A DNA stretch of 64,000 nucleotides. It comes from Pseudidiomarina insulisalsae (lineage in GTDB: Bacteria > Pseudomonadota > Gammaproteobacteria > Enterobacterales > Alteromonadaceae). The notes below the pieces were generated by a model. That model had not been told where the DNA came from and ran no database searches. It saw nothing but the letters and a program-made list of their open reading frames with translations. Shown here in pieces: positions 8,291-17,165 of this stretch. The stretch lies in NCBI RefSeq assembly GCF_003987065.1, contig NZ_PIPY01000005.1, positions 143,838-207,837 on the forward strand, written 5' to 3'. The position numbers were made by a program, and so were the translations under genes. The first letter of the stretch is position 1; each line of letters opens with the position of its first letter.

Positions 8291-9037
8291 TTACTGAGCG
8301 TCCAGCGACTGGCCGTTGACATCGAGGCTGGCGTCGCTCATCAGATACAGGTAGGTCGGCATAATGTCAGCCGGCGTTTTTAGTTTATTCCGATCTTCTG
8401 CAGGGTAGGCGCGAGCGCGCATGGCCGTGCGCGTGGCGCCAGGGTTGATAACATTCACGCGAATTGAGCTACCTTCATACTCGTCGGCCATGACCTGGGC
8501 CAGACCTTCGGTGGCGAATTTACTCACCGAGTAGGGGCCCCAGAATGCACGGCCTTTGCGGCCGACTCCCGATGATGTAAATACCACGCTGGCATGCTGA
8601 GCCTTTTTCAGTGCTGGTAATAATGCCTGAGTCATCAGAAACTGAGCTGTCACGTTCACTTGCATGACGTCGTGCCAGTTTCCGTGGTCAATATGCTCAA
8701 AGGGTGACAACACACCGAGTAAACTGGCATTGTGCAGTAAGCCATCGAGTCGGCCGAACTGCTCAATAATGGTGGCGCAGAGGCCTTGATAATGGGAGAA
8801 GGTTGCGCCTTTCATATCGAGTGGCACGATGGCTGGTTCAGGACTGCCGTTGGCTACAATTTCGTCGTAGACTGCTTCAAGTTTGCTGGTGGTGCGTCCC
8901 AGTAAAATGACGGTTGCACCTGCGCGAGCAAAGGTTAGCGCGGCTTCTTTACCAATGCCGTCGCCGGCGCCGGTTACCAGAATCACTTTTTCATCTAAGG
9001 TGTAGTTTGCTACGTTGTCGTTATGCATCTTGCTCAT
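8291..9037 (-). CDS. yciK: YciK-type short-chain dehydrogenase/reductase
   Basis: A 248-residue cytoplasmic NAD(P)-dependent SDR. The cofactor-binding TGAGDGIG is at residues 22-29, NAS replaces the usual NNAG near residue 103, and the catalytic Ser (155/156), Tyr169 and Lys173 are all present (YSVSK). NPGATRT follows the active site, as in YciK. The substrate is not known. In E. coli yciK neighbours sohB and topA; here sohB lies one gene away on the other strand, a partly kept neighbourhood. The start could also be the Met at codon 4; neither has a strong ribosome site. Confidence 0.85.
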   Translation of the reverse strand: MSKMHNDNVANYTLDEKVILVTGAGDGIGKEAALTFARAGATVILLGRTTSKLEAVYDEIVANGSPEPAIVPLDMKGATFSHYQGLCATIIEQFGRLDGLLHNASLLGVLSPFEHIDHGNWHDVMQVNVTAQFLMTQALLPALKKAQHASVVFTSSGVGRKGRAFWGPYSVSKFATEGLAQVMADEYEGSSIRVNVINPGATRTAMRARAYPAEDRNKLKTPADIMPTYLYLMSDASLDVNGQSLDAQ

Positions 9038-9280
9038 TTTCGGCTTACACTACTAGCTAGTTTGAAAGATGGCTCAAGTGTACTGGTTTTTGCTCTGATT
9101 CTCAGCTGTCACCGAGAAATTCTTGAAAAATACTTTTAACTTGGGCCGTGGCGGTGTATAAAATTTTGTTAAGTGTGTCTCTTGTCCTACCAGTTATAAA
9201 AAGCGATGATAGGCAAGATGAACCAAAGCATCTGTCGGTGCTAAAAACATAACAATACGAACAAGGATTGGGGAAGCCTC

Positions 9281-11671
9281 ATGAAAAAACTCTTGCTTGC
9301 AACGGCGATTACCAGCGCCTTCACCCTGGCCGGCTGCGGCAGCGGTGATGAAGCACCACAAAGCGAAACGGTGGATTTCCAGGTCAATGCGACCCGCGTT
9401 GTATTTGATCCAAGTAACGGTGAAGTTCCGGTACCCTCTAACATTTTATTAAGTGGTAGCGCTGACGGCACGTTAAACATTCCGGTGGCTGACCCCACTG
9501 ATAACTCTGATCCGCAGGTTGCTTTAAACGGCCTGGACGGATGGGGAACCCACTCAACCCTAACCTTTAGCTTTTCATTACCTTTTGACGAGAACGGCGA
9601 GCGTATTGCCGTCGATGCTGCAACGCTGGAAGCTCCGGGCAGTATTCGGGTATTTGAAACGATTATGGGCGGTACCGCTGTCAGTGCTGGCTGTGCCGCA
9701 GCAAGTCCGGCAGCCACCTGCGCGGTTGCAGCTGAACTGACCCACGGGGTCGACTTTATCGTACGCGCTACGGGCCCGGACGGTGTCGCAGTTATTCCGT
9801 TGAAGCCGTTGAAAGCGAAAACTGGTTATGCAGCAGTTCTGACTGACAATATTCAGGACGAATTAGGTCGTGATGTGCGTCCTTCACAAACCTATGGCCT
9901 GATGAAGCGTGATCCGGATACCGATCCGGTTTCCGGGGATGCGTCGGCAGTCGGTCTGCAGCGCTTAATCAATTCTCATGAAGACGCATTAGCGGCTTTC
10001 GGTGTTGCTAAAGAAGATATTATTTATGTCTCTAGCTTTACCACGCAGTCCATCAATGATGTCTTTGGTGCTATCAAAGGCTTGATGGCACAGCAGTTCT
10101 CACAAGGTGGTGGGCCAGCGCTGATGGCTCAGCCGACTGAAATGACTGTCGGCGACGCACTGGTTGCTGCGGGTCGTTTACAAGTGAACCTACAAGACCC
10201 GGCTTATCTTGCAGCGGCATCAGCGCAGCTGTATCAAGGTGAGGTCAGTCTGCCTTATTACTTGCCGGTAGCTACTGCTGAAAACCCGCAGGCACCATTA
10301 AATGGCCGCTGGCGTGCAATGTGTGACAGCCCGGCTTCGATTCTGGGCGCGGTGGCAGCAGGTGCACTCCCGGCAGAAGCTATCGATCCGGTAGCCTTTG
10401 AGGACCCGTCACGGCTATTACCTCCTTATAACTGCTATGACTTCCCGGGTATTGACGAAGAGCGTCACCTGACCAAGTACAACCCGGTTCCAGCGGCAAC
10501 GACCAGTATGGACGTGCCGGCAGTTGTGACTGTCCCTGACGTGAACACTGCCAATAAGGTGCGCGCAGCGCAAGGCTTATCGCCACTGTCTGAGCCTGCG
10601 GATGGCTGGCCGGTCGTGATCTTCCAGCACGGTATTACCGGTGAGAAAACCAACCTGTTTGGTATTGCTGGTACATTATCTGTCATGGGCTTTGCGACCG
10701 TTGCTATTGACCATCCGTTACATGGTGACCGTGGTTTTGGTCCAATTAACGCCACCACCGGCAGCCCCACTGCTTACATGAACCTGGGCAGTCTGCTGAC
10801 TGCGCGTGACAACCTGCGTCAGTCAACCTCTGACCTGTTAGGACTGCGTTTGAGTTTGAACGCTGCGCAAGGCGCGCCATTAAATGGCCAGGAAGTGTTC
10901 TTCGTGGGTCACTCACTGGGTGCAATTGCCGGTACTAGCTTCACAGCTATGGCAAACGAACCTATGTCAGGACCTCTGGCACCTGCCTCAGCACTGTACA
11001 GCGTGAAAGCCAGCAGCCTGATGGCACCGGGCGCAAGCATCGCTAACTTCCTGTTAGCTTCGAACGCCTTTGGTCCGGTAATTAAAGCGCAACTGCTTTA
11101 TGCGGCAAATGCTGACTTTGCAGCTGCGGTGAATGCTGCAGCGCAGGAGGCCGGTATCGCGCCGACCTCACCACAGTTCCAGAACCTGTTAGTACAGGTT
11201 TACCAGCAGTTCTGGTCTGGTTTAAGCAGCACGGAGCAAGCGCAGGTCAACGCCTTATTTGAACAGTTTGCATTCGCGGCGCAAACGGTAGTTGATTCGG
11301 CAGATCCGATTAACTATGCCGAGCAAGCGGTTGAAAATGACAGTGCTTTCCATGTTATTGAGGTTGTAGGTAACGGTGCTGAGTTCCAGCCTGACCAGGT
11401 GATTCCGAACTCGGTTCCAGGTAAGCCTCTGGCGGGTACTGAGCCATTAATTACAGCGCTAGAGTTACAGAGCATTACGCAAACGATTGTCAGCGTTGAT
11501 GGTTCAAAAGTCTCTGGTGCGGTGCGCTTCATTGAAGGTGATCACGGTTCGATTGTTGATCCGTCTGCATCAGCAGCAGCAACCATGGAAATGCAACTGC
11601 AGGCAGCGGGTTGGTTCAGCACCGATGCCACCGTAATTCCGGTGAGCAACACTGCAGTAATCAAACAATAA
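9281..11671 (+). CDS. Surface lipoprotein lipase, VolA family
   Basis: A 796-residue lipoprotein. The signal peptide ends in lipobox L-A-G-C with Cys19, then a Gly/Asp-rich linker. The N-terminal part (about 30-300) resembles the bacterial virulence-factor lipase N-terminal domain, with conserved VVFDPSNGEVPVPSNILL. The C-terminal alpha/beta hydrolase has HGITGEKTN, the nucleophile elbow GHSLG with Ser545, and a likely catalytic His in EGDHGSI. VolA in Vibrio is a surface-exposed lysophospholipase that lets cells use lecithin; a similar role is inferred. The gene has GAAGCC-type spacing but no obvious operon partner, and ends in a strong terminator. Confidence 0.8.
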   Translation: MKKLLLATAITSAFTLAGCGSGDEAPQSETVDFQVNATRVVFDPSNGEVPVPSNILLSGSADGTLNIPVADPTDNSDPQVALNGLDGWGTHSTLTFSFSLPFDENGERIAVDAATLEAPGSIRVFETIMGGTAVSAGCAAASPAATCAVAAELTHGVDFIVRATGPDGVAVIPLKPLKAKTGYAAVLTDNIQDELGRDVRPSQTYGLMKRDPDTDPVSGDASAVGLQRLINSHEDALAAFGVAKEDIIYVSSFTTQSINDVFGAIKGLMAQQFSQGGGPALMAQPTEMTVGDALVAAGRLQVNLQDPAYLAAASAQLYQGEVSLPYYLPVATAENPQAPLNGRWRAMCDSPASILGAVAAGALPAEAIDPVAFEDPSRLLPPYNCYDFPGIDEERHLTKYNPVPAATTSMDVPAVVTVPDVNTANKVRAAQGLSPLSEPADGWPVVIFQHGITGEKTNLFGIAGTLSVMGFATVAIDHPLHGDRGFGPINATTGSPTAYMNLGSLLTARDNLRQSTSDLLGLRLSLNAAQGAPLNGQEVFFVGHSLGAIAGTSFTAMANEPMSGPLAPASALYSVKASSLMAPGASIANFLLASNAFGPVIKAQLLYAANADFAAAVNAAAQEAGIAPTSPQFQNLLVQVYQQFWSGLSSTEQAQVNALFEQFAFAAQTVVDSADPINYAEQAVENDSAFHVIEVVGNGAEFQPDQVIPNSVPGKPLAGTEPLITALELQSITQTIVSVDGSKVSGAVRFIEGDHGSIVDPSASAAATMEMQLQAAGWFSTDATVIPVSNTAVIKQ

Positions 11672-11698
11672 TCTGTATACTGACAACAGATGAGTTGA

Positions 11699-11727
11699 AA
11701 AGGGCCGCTCGTCGGCCCTTTTTTTAT
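11699..11727 (+). terminator. Rho-independent terminator of the lipase gene
   Basis: Stem AAGGGCCG / CGGCCCTT with loop CTCGT, followed by seven T. It separates the lipase from sohB, whose ribosome site begins just after. Confidence 0.9.
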
Positions 11728-11748
11728 GATCAGAAAAAAGAGGGCAGC

Positions 11749-12750
11749 ATGGCGTTTCTACTTGAGATTGCAGACTTTGTACTGAAAGCAGCCATTATTG
11801 TGTTGGCGATTGGCGTTGTCATCGGCTTAATTGCCAATAACGCACAACGGCAACGCAAGCAAAGCGGTGAATTGCAGGTGCGTAACCTGTCGAAACAGTT
11901 CCGCAAAGCAGCGCAAAAGTTAAAAGATGAGCTGTTAAATAAAAAGCAGCGTAAACAGGCGCACAAAGAAGCAAAGAAAGCAGAAAAGTCTGCGGAGAAA
12001 AATCAGGATGCTGAGGAGCGACGTATTTTCGTCGTCGACTTTAACGGCAGCATGGATGCACAGGAAGTCTCTGCGCTAAGTCGTGAAATAAACGCCATTA
12101 TTGGTGCTGCCAGCGCCGGCGATACGGTAATGGTGCGCTTAGAAAGCCCCGGTGGCGTAGTGCACGGCTACGGCTTAGGAGCGGCGCAATTACAACGTCT
12201 GCGCGATGCTGAACTAAACTTGGTGGTAAGTGTCGATAAAGTAGCAGCCAGTGGCGGTTATATGATGGCTGCAGTGGCCGATGAGATCATTGCGGCGCCG
12301 TTTGCGATTATCGGCTCGATTGGCGTGGTCGCGCAGTTGCCTAACTTTCATCGCTGGTTGAAAAAGCACGATGTTGATTTTGAACAGGTAACCGCCGGCG
12401 AATTTAAGCGTACACTGACCATTTTTGGCGAAAATACTGAGGCCGCACGGCGCAAGTTCAAACAGGATCTTGAGCAAATTCACCATCAGTTTAAACAGCA
12501 TATTGCTGAGTACCGCCCGCAAGTCGAATTAGATAGCGTGGCAACCGGTGAGTACTGGACCGCTCAGCAGGCAAAAGAGTTTGCCCTGGTCGACACTATT
12601 ATTACCAGTGACAGCTGGTTATTAGAGCGCGCCGAAACGAACACCATTTTGCATGTCACCTATCAGGAGAAGCGCCCGCTGGGTGAACGTATTGGCAAAA
12701 ATGTCAGCGCCATACTGATGCAGATTCGGGAGTTTTTAACTAAATCGTAA
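11749..12750 (+). CDS. sohB: Inner-membrane S49 protease SohB
   Basis: A 333-residue peptidase of the SppA/SohB family, probably anchored by the N-terminal membrane segment (residues about 10-30, VLKAAIIVLAIGVVIGLI) with a long basic coiled linker (50-95). The catalytic dyad is Ser168 (VAASGGYMMA) and Lys220 (EFKRTLTIFGEN). E. coli SohB is about 349 residues. The ATG at 11749 has AGAGGG just upstream; an open frame extends back to 11611 but runs through the lipase terminator, so the longer start is rejected. smrA and a lipoprotein gene follow closely on the same strand, suggesting one operon. Confidence 0.92.
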   Translation: MAFLLEIADFVLKAAIIVLAIGVVIGLIANNAQRQRKQSGELQVRNLSKQFRKAAQKLKDELLNKKQRKQAHKEAKKAEKSAEKNQDAEERRIFVVDFNGSMDAQEVSALSREINAIIGAASAGDTVMVRLESPGGVVHGYGLGAAQLQRLRDAELNLVVSVDKVAASGGYMMAAVADEIIAAPFAIIGSIGVVAQLPNFHRWLKKHDVDFEQVTAGEFKRTLTIFGENTEAARRKFKQDLEQIHHQFKQHIAEYRPQVELDSVATGEYWTAQQAKEFALVDTIITSDSWLLERAETNTILHVTYQEKRPLGERIGKNVSAILMQIREFLTKS

Positions 12751-12762
12751 ACGGGAGTTGTT

Positions 12763-13335
12763 ATGCGTGACGATTTTGACGAGTTCCGCCAGCAAATGGC
12801 TGACGTGACGCCCATTAAAAATGACGATGTTATAGCACCACGAAAGGCCAGGCCGACAGCGGCACAGGAGGCGCGCCGAAAAGCGGCGGAGAAGCAGCTT
12901 GAGGACGACATTAACTACCTGTCCATGGAGTTCGTCGACTTAGTCGAGCCGGAGGAGTTGGTGGAATTTCGTCGCGATGGCGTGCAGCATGGCGTATTCA
13001 AACATCTGAAACAGGGCCGCTATGCCATCGAGGCGAGCCTTGATTTGCATCACCATAGTTTGCGCCAGGCGCGTGAGGCGCTGTATGAGTTTATTCAGCT
13101 TTGCCACCGCCGCGGTGTACGCTCGGCCATTGTGGTACATGGTATGGGACGCCATTCCAAGCCGCACCCGGCTTTGTTGAAAAGCTATGTGGTGAAATGG
13201 CTGAAGCAACTGGAACCGATTATGGCTTTTCATAGCGCCCAGCGTCAGCATGGCGGTGCCGGGTCTGTTTATGTGATGCTGCGTAAAAACGCGGAGCAAA
13301 AGCATGAAAATCGTGAGCGCCATCAAAAGCGCTAA
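12763..13335 (+). CDS. smrA: Smr-domain endonuclease SmrA
   Basis: A 190-residue Smr-domain protein. The C-terminal half has LDLHHHSLRQAREAL, then VVHGMGRHS and GGAGSVYVMLRK; the DxH and HGxG motifs are the hallmark of Smr nucleases. The pre-domain EFRRDGVQHGVFKHLKQG and the tail ENRERHQKR match E. coli SmrA (YdaL) rather than SmrB. SmrA is reported to nick DNA in vitro; its cellular job is unclear. It sits 12 bases after sohB and 14 before the next gene. Confidence 0.85.
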   Translation: MRDDFDEFRQQMADVTPIKNDDVIAPRKARPTAAQEARRKAAEKQLEDDINYLSMEFVDLVEPEELVEFRRDGVQHGVFKHLKQGRYAIEASLDLHHHSLRQAREALYEFIQLCHRRGVRSAIVVHGMGRHSKPHPALLKSYVVKWLKQLEPIMAFHSAQRQHGGAGSVYVMLRKNAEQKHENRERHQKR

Positions 13336-13349
13336 GGGGCGCAAAGATC

Positions 13350-14054
13350 ATGATAAAACCGTTGAAATTAAGTGCTGCCCTGGTGTTGCTTGCCCTAAGT
13401 GGTTGTGCTGAAGCTGTTCCTGAGCAAACGCTGTCTGAGCGAGTGGCAGAGCAACTGACAGAGCGGGTCGACCGCCGTTACGATGCCAGCTTCACCTATC
13501 AAAACTTCGAGCTTAATACACTGACAGCAGAACTCATCGCAACCGATGTTGGCCTGGCCACACGCGTGAACGAGCTGGATGACGGCCTCAATCAGTTGTT
13601 ATGGGCCGACTACGTGCGCTTAACCGGCGACTGGCTAAGCCAGCGTCAGGATCAACTTCGTATTGACCGTGCAGAGGTTGTCGATGCGCAGGTCACTCTG
13701 GCTTATTACGCTGCTGGGCGCTCCAATCTGCATGCGCTGGTCGAACAGGTGAAAGGACAGCTGCCGCTGCATAACGCAAATCAGCAGGTACTTTGGCAGA
13801 TCGACGAGGTGATTTTAAATAATGTCGTGGTGAACTTGTTTGATCAGGGGAGGCCATTATTAAGTGTGCAACTGCAGCGTTTAGAGTTACCGCCTTTACA
13901 CAGTGAGCAAACCACGGATGAATGGGTCGACAGTGTCATCGGCCCGTTATTGGAGCAGCTTATCGAGCAGGTCATGGGTGGACAGACACAAACGATGACG
14001 GTGGACATGCAGGGTCTAACGGCATTTGTCTGGAGGGAGTTAGGGGCGTTTTAA
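13350..14054 (+). CDS. Predicted lipoprotein of unknown function
   Basis: A 234-residue protein with a signal peptide and lipobox L-S-G-C (Cys19), so probably lipid-anchored in the periplasm. The body alternates charged and hydrophobic beta-type stretches (for example FELNTLTAELIATDVGL, VRLTGDWLSQRQDQLRIDRAEVV, IDEVILNNVVVNLFDQGRPLLSVQL). This recalls the repeated beta pattern of AsmA/DUF748 proteins, but I cannot assign it firmly. It is third in the sohB-smrA run and ends 42 bases before the convergent symporter gene. Confidence 0.7.
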   Translation: MIKPLKLSAALVLLALSGCAEAVPEQTLSERVAEQLTERVDRRYDASFTYQNFELNTLTAELIATDVGLATRVNELDDGLNQLLWADYVRLTGDWLSQRQDQLRIDRAEVVDAQVTLAYYAAGRSNLHALVEQVKGQLPLHNANQQVLWQIDEVILNNVVVNLFDQGRPLLSVQLQRLELPPLHSEQTTDEWVDSVIGPLLEQLIEQVMGGQTQTMTVDMQGLTAFVWRELGAF

Positions 14055-14095
14055 CAACGCCCCTGGTCAATCAGGTTAAAAGAGACACGCAGATG

Positions 14096-15394
14096 TTACA
14101 GCTGCTCGCTCACATCCCGCTCTTTCAGGTCGGCCTGGTCGTCATTGAAAACGCCGACATCCAATTCGCCTTCACTTTTGGCAACAATCATACTGACCAT
14201 AGCATCGCCGGTGACGTTGACAGACGTACGGGTCATGTCAAGCAAACGGTCCACGCCAATAATCAGACCGATACCTTCAACAGGCAGGCCAACCTGGCCT
14301 AAGACCATTGCCAGCATGATTAAGCCGACACCGGGTACACCGGCCGTACCGATACTTGCCAAGGTCGCGGTCAGTACGACCATAGCGTAATCGGCAATGC
14401 TTAAATCAACCAGATAGACCTGGGCGATGAATACGGTTGCGACACCTTGCATGATTGCGGTGCCGTCCATGTTAATGGTGGCGCCTAACGGCACGGTGAA
14501 CGAACCGATTTTATTGCTGACACCTAAGCGCTTGGTCACGGTTTCCAGGGTGACAGGAATCGTGGCGTTACTGCTTGAGGTAGTGAAACCGAAAATCTGA
14601 ACTTCGCGCATTTTTTTCAGGAAGGTGAGCGGGCTCAAGCCGGTCAGGCCTTTCAGAATCAGCGAGTAGGTAACGACACCATGCAGAATTAGGACCACAA
14701 AAACCAGTAAGAAGTATTTACCCAGACTGAAGATGGTTTCAAAGTCGGTTTCGCTGAATAATTTCGCCATCAGCGCAAAGACACCATAAGGTGCAAGGTT
14801 CATCAGGATAATAACCAGCTTCATGATGACTTCGTTGAGGTCATCAAAAAAGCCTTTCAAACGTTCCCCCGACTTACCAACCAAAGCCATCGCGATGCCA
14901 AACAACAGAGCAAACACAATAATTTGCAGCATGTTGCCGCTGGCCATGGCTGAGAATGGGTTGGTCGGGAACAGGTCAATAATCACCTGAGCCAATGACG
15001 GTGCCTGGCTGGGTTCAAACGTGGCATCGGACTGCATTGCAACGCCGGCACCCGGTTGAATTAGCACTGCCGCAAAAATCGCAAAGCTGATAGCGATTGC
15101 GGTGGTAATCATGTACAGGCCCACTGACTTCCCGCCTAAGCGACCCAGTTTGCTGGGGTCGCTGAGCGAGCAGGTACCGACCACAAGCGAAATAAACACT
15201 AATGGCACGACCAGCATTTGGAGTGAGGCAATAAAGATCTGACCGACGACGTGGAACAGGCCTTTGGTGAGGTAGCCTTCGACTAAAACGCTTTCCGGGA
15301 ATAACAGTTTAAGTAGAAAGCCAACGATAATGCCTGCAAACATACCGATGACGATACGCGCTGTTAAGCTGAGCTTTTTCTTATTATCACGCAT
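14096..15394 (-). CDS. Dicarboxylate/amino-acid:cation symporter (DAACS family)
   Basis: A 432-residue inner-membrane carrier of the glutamate-transporter fold. It has about eight membrane segments, the serine-rich re-entrant loop SSSNATIPVT, NMDGTAIMQG in TM7, and TRTSVNVTGDA in TM8, whose Asp/Thr/Asn bind substrate and cation. Likely substrates are glutamate, aspartate or C4-dicarboxylates with Na+ or H+; the sequence alone does not decide. AGGA lies six bases before the ATG. It is a single gene on this strand. Confidence 0.9.
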   Translation of the reverse strand: MRDNKKKLSLTARIVIGMFAGIIVGFLLKLLFPESVLVEGYLTKGLFHVVGQIFIASLQMLVVPLVFISLVVGTCSLSDPSKLGRLGGKSVGLYMITTAIAISFAIFAAVLIQPGAGVAMQSDATFEPSQAPSLAQVIIDLFPTNPFSAMASGNMLQIIVFALLFGIAMALVGKSGERLKGFFDDLNEVIMKLVIILMNLAPYGVFALMAKLFSETDFETIFSLGKYFLLVFVVLILHGVVTYSLILKGLTGLSPLTFLKKMREVQIFGFTTSSSNATIPVTLETVTKRLGVSNKIGSFTVPLGATINMDGTAIMQGVATVFIAQVYLVDLSIADYAMVVLTATLASIGTAGVPGVGLIMLAMVLGQVGLPVEGIGLIIGVDRLLDMTRTSVNVTGDAMVSMIVAKSEGELDVGVFNDDQADLKERDVSEQL

Positions 15395-15512
15395 ACATTT
15401 TCCTGAGAGTTAATAAAATACGGATAAACGAAGACTATCAGAATTCATCGCACGATTTTAGTAGTGCGAAGGGAAGCTGCCGCAAAAAAAACAAATCTCG
15501 CAGAATTTACCA

Positions 15513-15540
15513 TAAAAAACGCTGACCGAAGTCAGCGTTT
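15513..15540 (-). terminator. Rho-independent terminator of the Yip1-family gene
   Basis: On the minus strand AACGCTGAC-TTCG-GTCAGCGTT is followed by T. Nine-base perfect stem with a UUCG tetraloop, 20 bases after the stop. Confidence 0.92.
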
Positions 15541-15559
15541 CAGGGAGGAAGAAGTGAAG

Positions 15560-16159
15560 TTACCAGCGGTATTCGGGACCAAAGCCGTTGGCCCAGAGAA
15601 TGGCTGAGGTGACCATTAATATCACCAATAGAATAAGCCCGGCCGTAACGACCGAACTAGCGTAAATAAAGCCACGCTCTTCCGGTATATGCATCATGAT
15701 GGGCACACCGGAGTAGAGCAGATAAACTGAGTAGGCAACCCCAGCTAAAAACGCCAGGGTGACAAACCACAGCTCAGGATAAAGCGCAGCAACACCTGAC
15801 ATGATGACGGGCGTTGCGGTGTAGGCGGCCAGTTCCATCGACTGGGTAAATGTGGGGGTGGCGCCGAAGGTTTTGGCCATCCAGTGGATCAGGTAGCCGA
15901 GCGCAAAAGCGGCGCCGATAATACCAAGATACATCGCAATGCTAAAAGAAAGCGCGCTGGATTCGGTCAGGAACGTTGCTTCACGGGCGCCAATACTCCA
16001 ACCAATATGCGCCGAAGCGTAATAGGCCGCTGCACAAGGAAGCAGGGCCACTAACAGAATATGGCTTAAGGCATACGTCATACTCTCATGACGTTGGTCA
16101 ATGGTTTTCCATTCTTCCCGAGGGTGTGCGTACAGTCCCCAAATATGATTCAAAATCAT
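15560..16159 (-). CDS. Yip1-family inner-membrane protein
   Basis: A 199-residue protein that begins MILNHIWGLYAHPREEWKTI, the typical amphipathic N-terminus of bacterial YIP1-domain proteins. About five membrane segments follow (roughly 33-50, 70-90, 110-128, 132-150, 165-188), with a conserved MAAYTATPxxxSG-like stretch (ELAAYTATPVIMSGVAALYP). Function is unknown for bacterial members. AGAGG lies seven bases before the ATG. Transcribed alone. Confidence 0.8.
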   Translation of the reverse strand: MILNHIWGLYAHPREEWKTIDQRHESMTYALSHILLVALLPCAAAYYASAHIGWSIGAREATFLTESSALSFSIAMYLGIIGAAFALGYLIHWMAKTFGATPTFTQSMELAAYTATPVIMSGVAALYPELWFVTLAFLAGVAYSVYLLYSGVPIMMHIPEERGFIYASSVVTAGLILLVILMVTSAILWANGFGPEYRW

Positions 16160-16290
16160 GCTAGAACCTCTACTTCTCGTTGTTTTGTAAAATATTATTA
16201 TTGTTATTACTGCGTTTTTCGCGACGTCGATTTTTTCATCGACTTACATCCTATATTGGTCGGATTTTCAACAGTGTCAAGGCTTTTTGG

Positions 16291-16320
16291 GTGACAGAAC
16301 CGGCATTTTCCGGGTAAAAT
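16291..16320 (+). promoter_or_regulatory. Candidate sigma-70 promoter for miaE
   Basis: GTGACA (-35), 18-base spacer, TAAAAT (-10), ending 62 bases before the miaE start. Five of six positions match at each box. Confidence 0.4.
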
Positions 16321-16382
16321 ACGCAACCTTCCACTTCTGCTGTTGTGGTGCGCTTTTTCGATTCAAACCCGCGGTAAAATCA

Positions 16383-17165
16383 ATGAACACAGCTCAAATC
16401 ACTCGGTTATTGGCCCCCATTCATGACTTTTTACAGTGCGAAACCCCCGATGAATGGCTGGCTGAAGCAGCTAAACCTGAAAACTTACCGGTGTTATTGC
16501 GTGATCATATGGTGTGTGAGTTAAAAGCCGCACAAAGTGCAATGTTATTGATTCGCCGCTACGCCGTTGACGAGGCCAGGGGTCATGCGTTGTTGCAATG
16601 GCTGGCGCCCTATGAAGACTATACTTATCGCCTGGCTGGCGACTGGCGCGAGCTGGCGCAGCAGAACCGGCTGAAGAAAGCCATGGTACCGCGTTCTGAT
16701 AAGCCTTACAGCGCCGAGCTTATTGATAAGATGGTGATGTTGATTAAAGAAGAGCTCCATCACTTTTATCAGGTGCTGGAAATTGCTGAGCAGCAGCGTA
16801 TTGCATACGACAAGGTCACCTCGAGCCGGTACGCCAAAGAGCTCCTGCGTCACGTGCGCACGCATGAGCCTGCGACGTTAATCGATAAACTGATTTGTGG
16901 TGCTTATATCGAAGCCCGCTCGTGCGAGCGGTTTGCCAGGCTGGCACCTTTGCTGGCACCTGAAATCGGTGAATTTTATGTCTCGCTGCTGCGCTCTGAA
17001 GCGCGTCACTACCAGGACTATCTGAGCCTGGCCGAGCAACTTGCCGGTGCAGATATTAGTGAGCGGGTAGCCTATTTTGGGGCGATTGAAGCAGAACTTA
17101 TTTCAACACCAGACGCTGATTTTAAGTTCCATAGTGGTCGGCCGCAGGTAACGGCTGCTGTCTGA
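16383..17165 (+). CDS. miaE: tRNA 2-methylthio-N6-isopentenyladenosine-37 hydroxylase MiaE
   Basis: A 260-residue non-haem diiron monooxygenase that hydroxylates ms2i6A37 in tRNAs reading U-starting codons. The ferritin-like helical bundle shows diiron ligand motifs: CELKAAQSA (Glu, about residue 45), KEELHHFYQV (Glu and His), EARSCERF and EARHYQDYL. An upstream in-frame extension to 16287 has no ribosome site and starts inside the presumed promoter, so the ATG at 16383 is used. Its 3' end overlaps the convergent lpxH gene by 44 bases. Confidence 0.92.
   Translation: MNTAQITRLLAPIHDFLQCETPDEWLAEAAKPENLPVLLRDHMVCELKAAQSAMLLIRRYAVDEARGHALLQWLAPYEDYTYRLAGDWRELAQQNRLKKAMVPRSDKPYSAELIDKMVMLIKEELHHFYQVLEIAEQQRIAYDKVTSSRYAKELLRHVRTHEPATLIDKLICGAYIEARSCERFARLAPLLAPEIGEFYVSLLRSEARHYQDYLSLAEQLAGADISERVAYFGAIEAELISTPDADFKFHSGRPQVTAAV

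Noticed and set aside
13922..14302. Long frame crossing the end of the lipoprotein gene into the symporter gene
   Set aside because: It lies antisense to the symporter and out of frame with the lipoprotein, has no family resemblance, and is a shadow of the two real genes.
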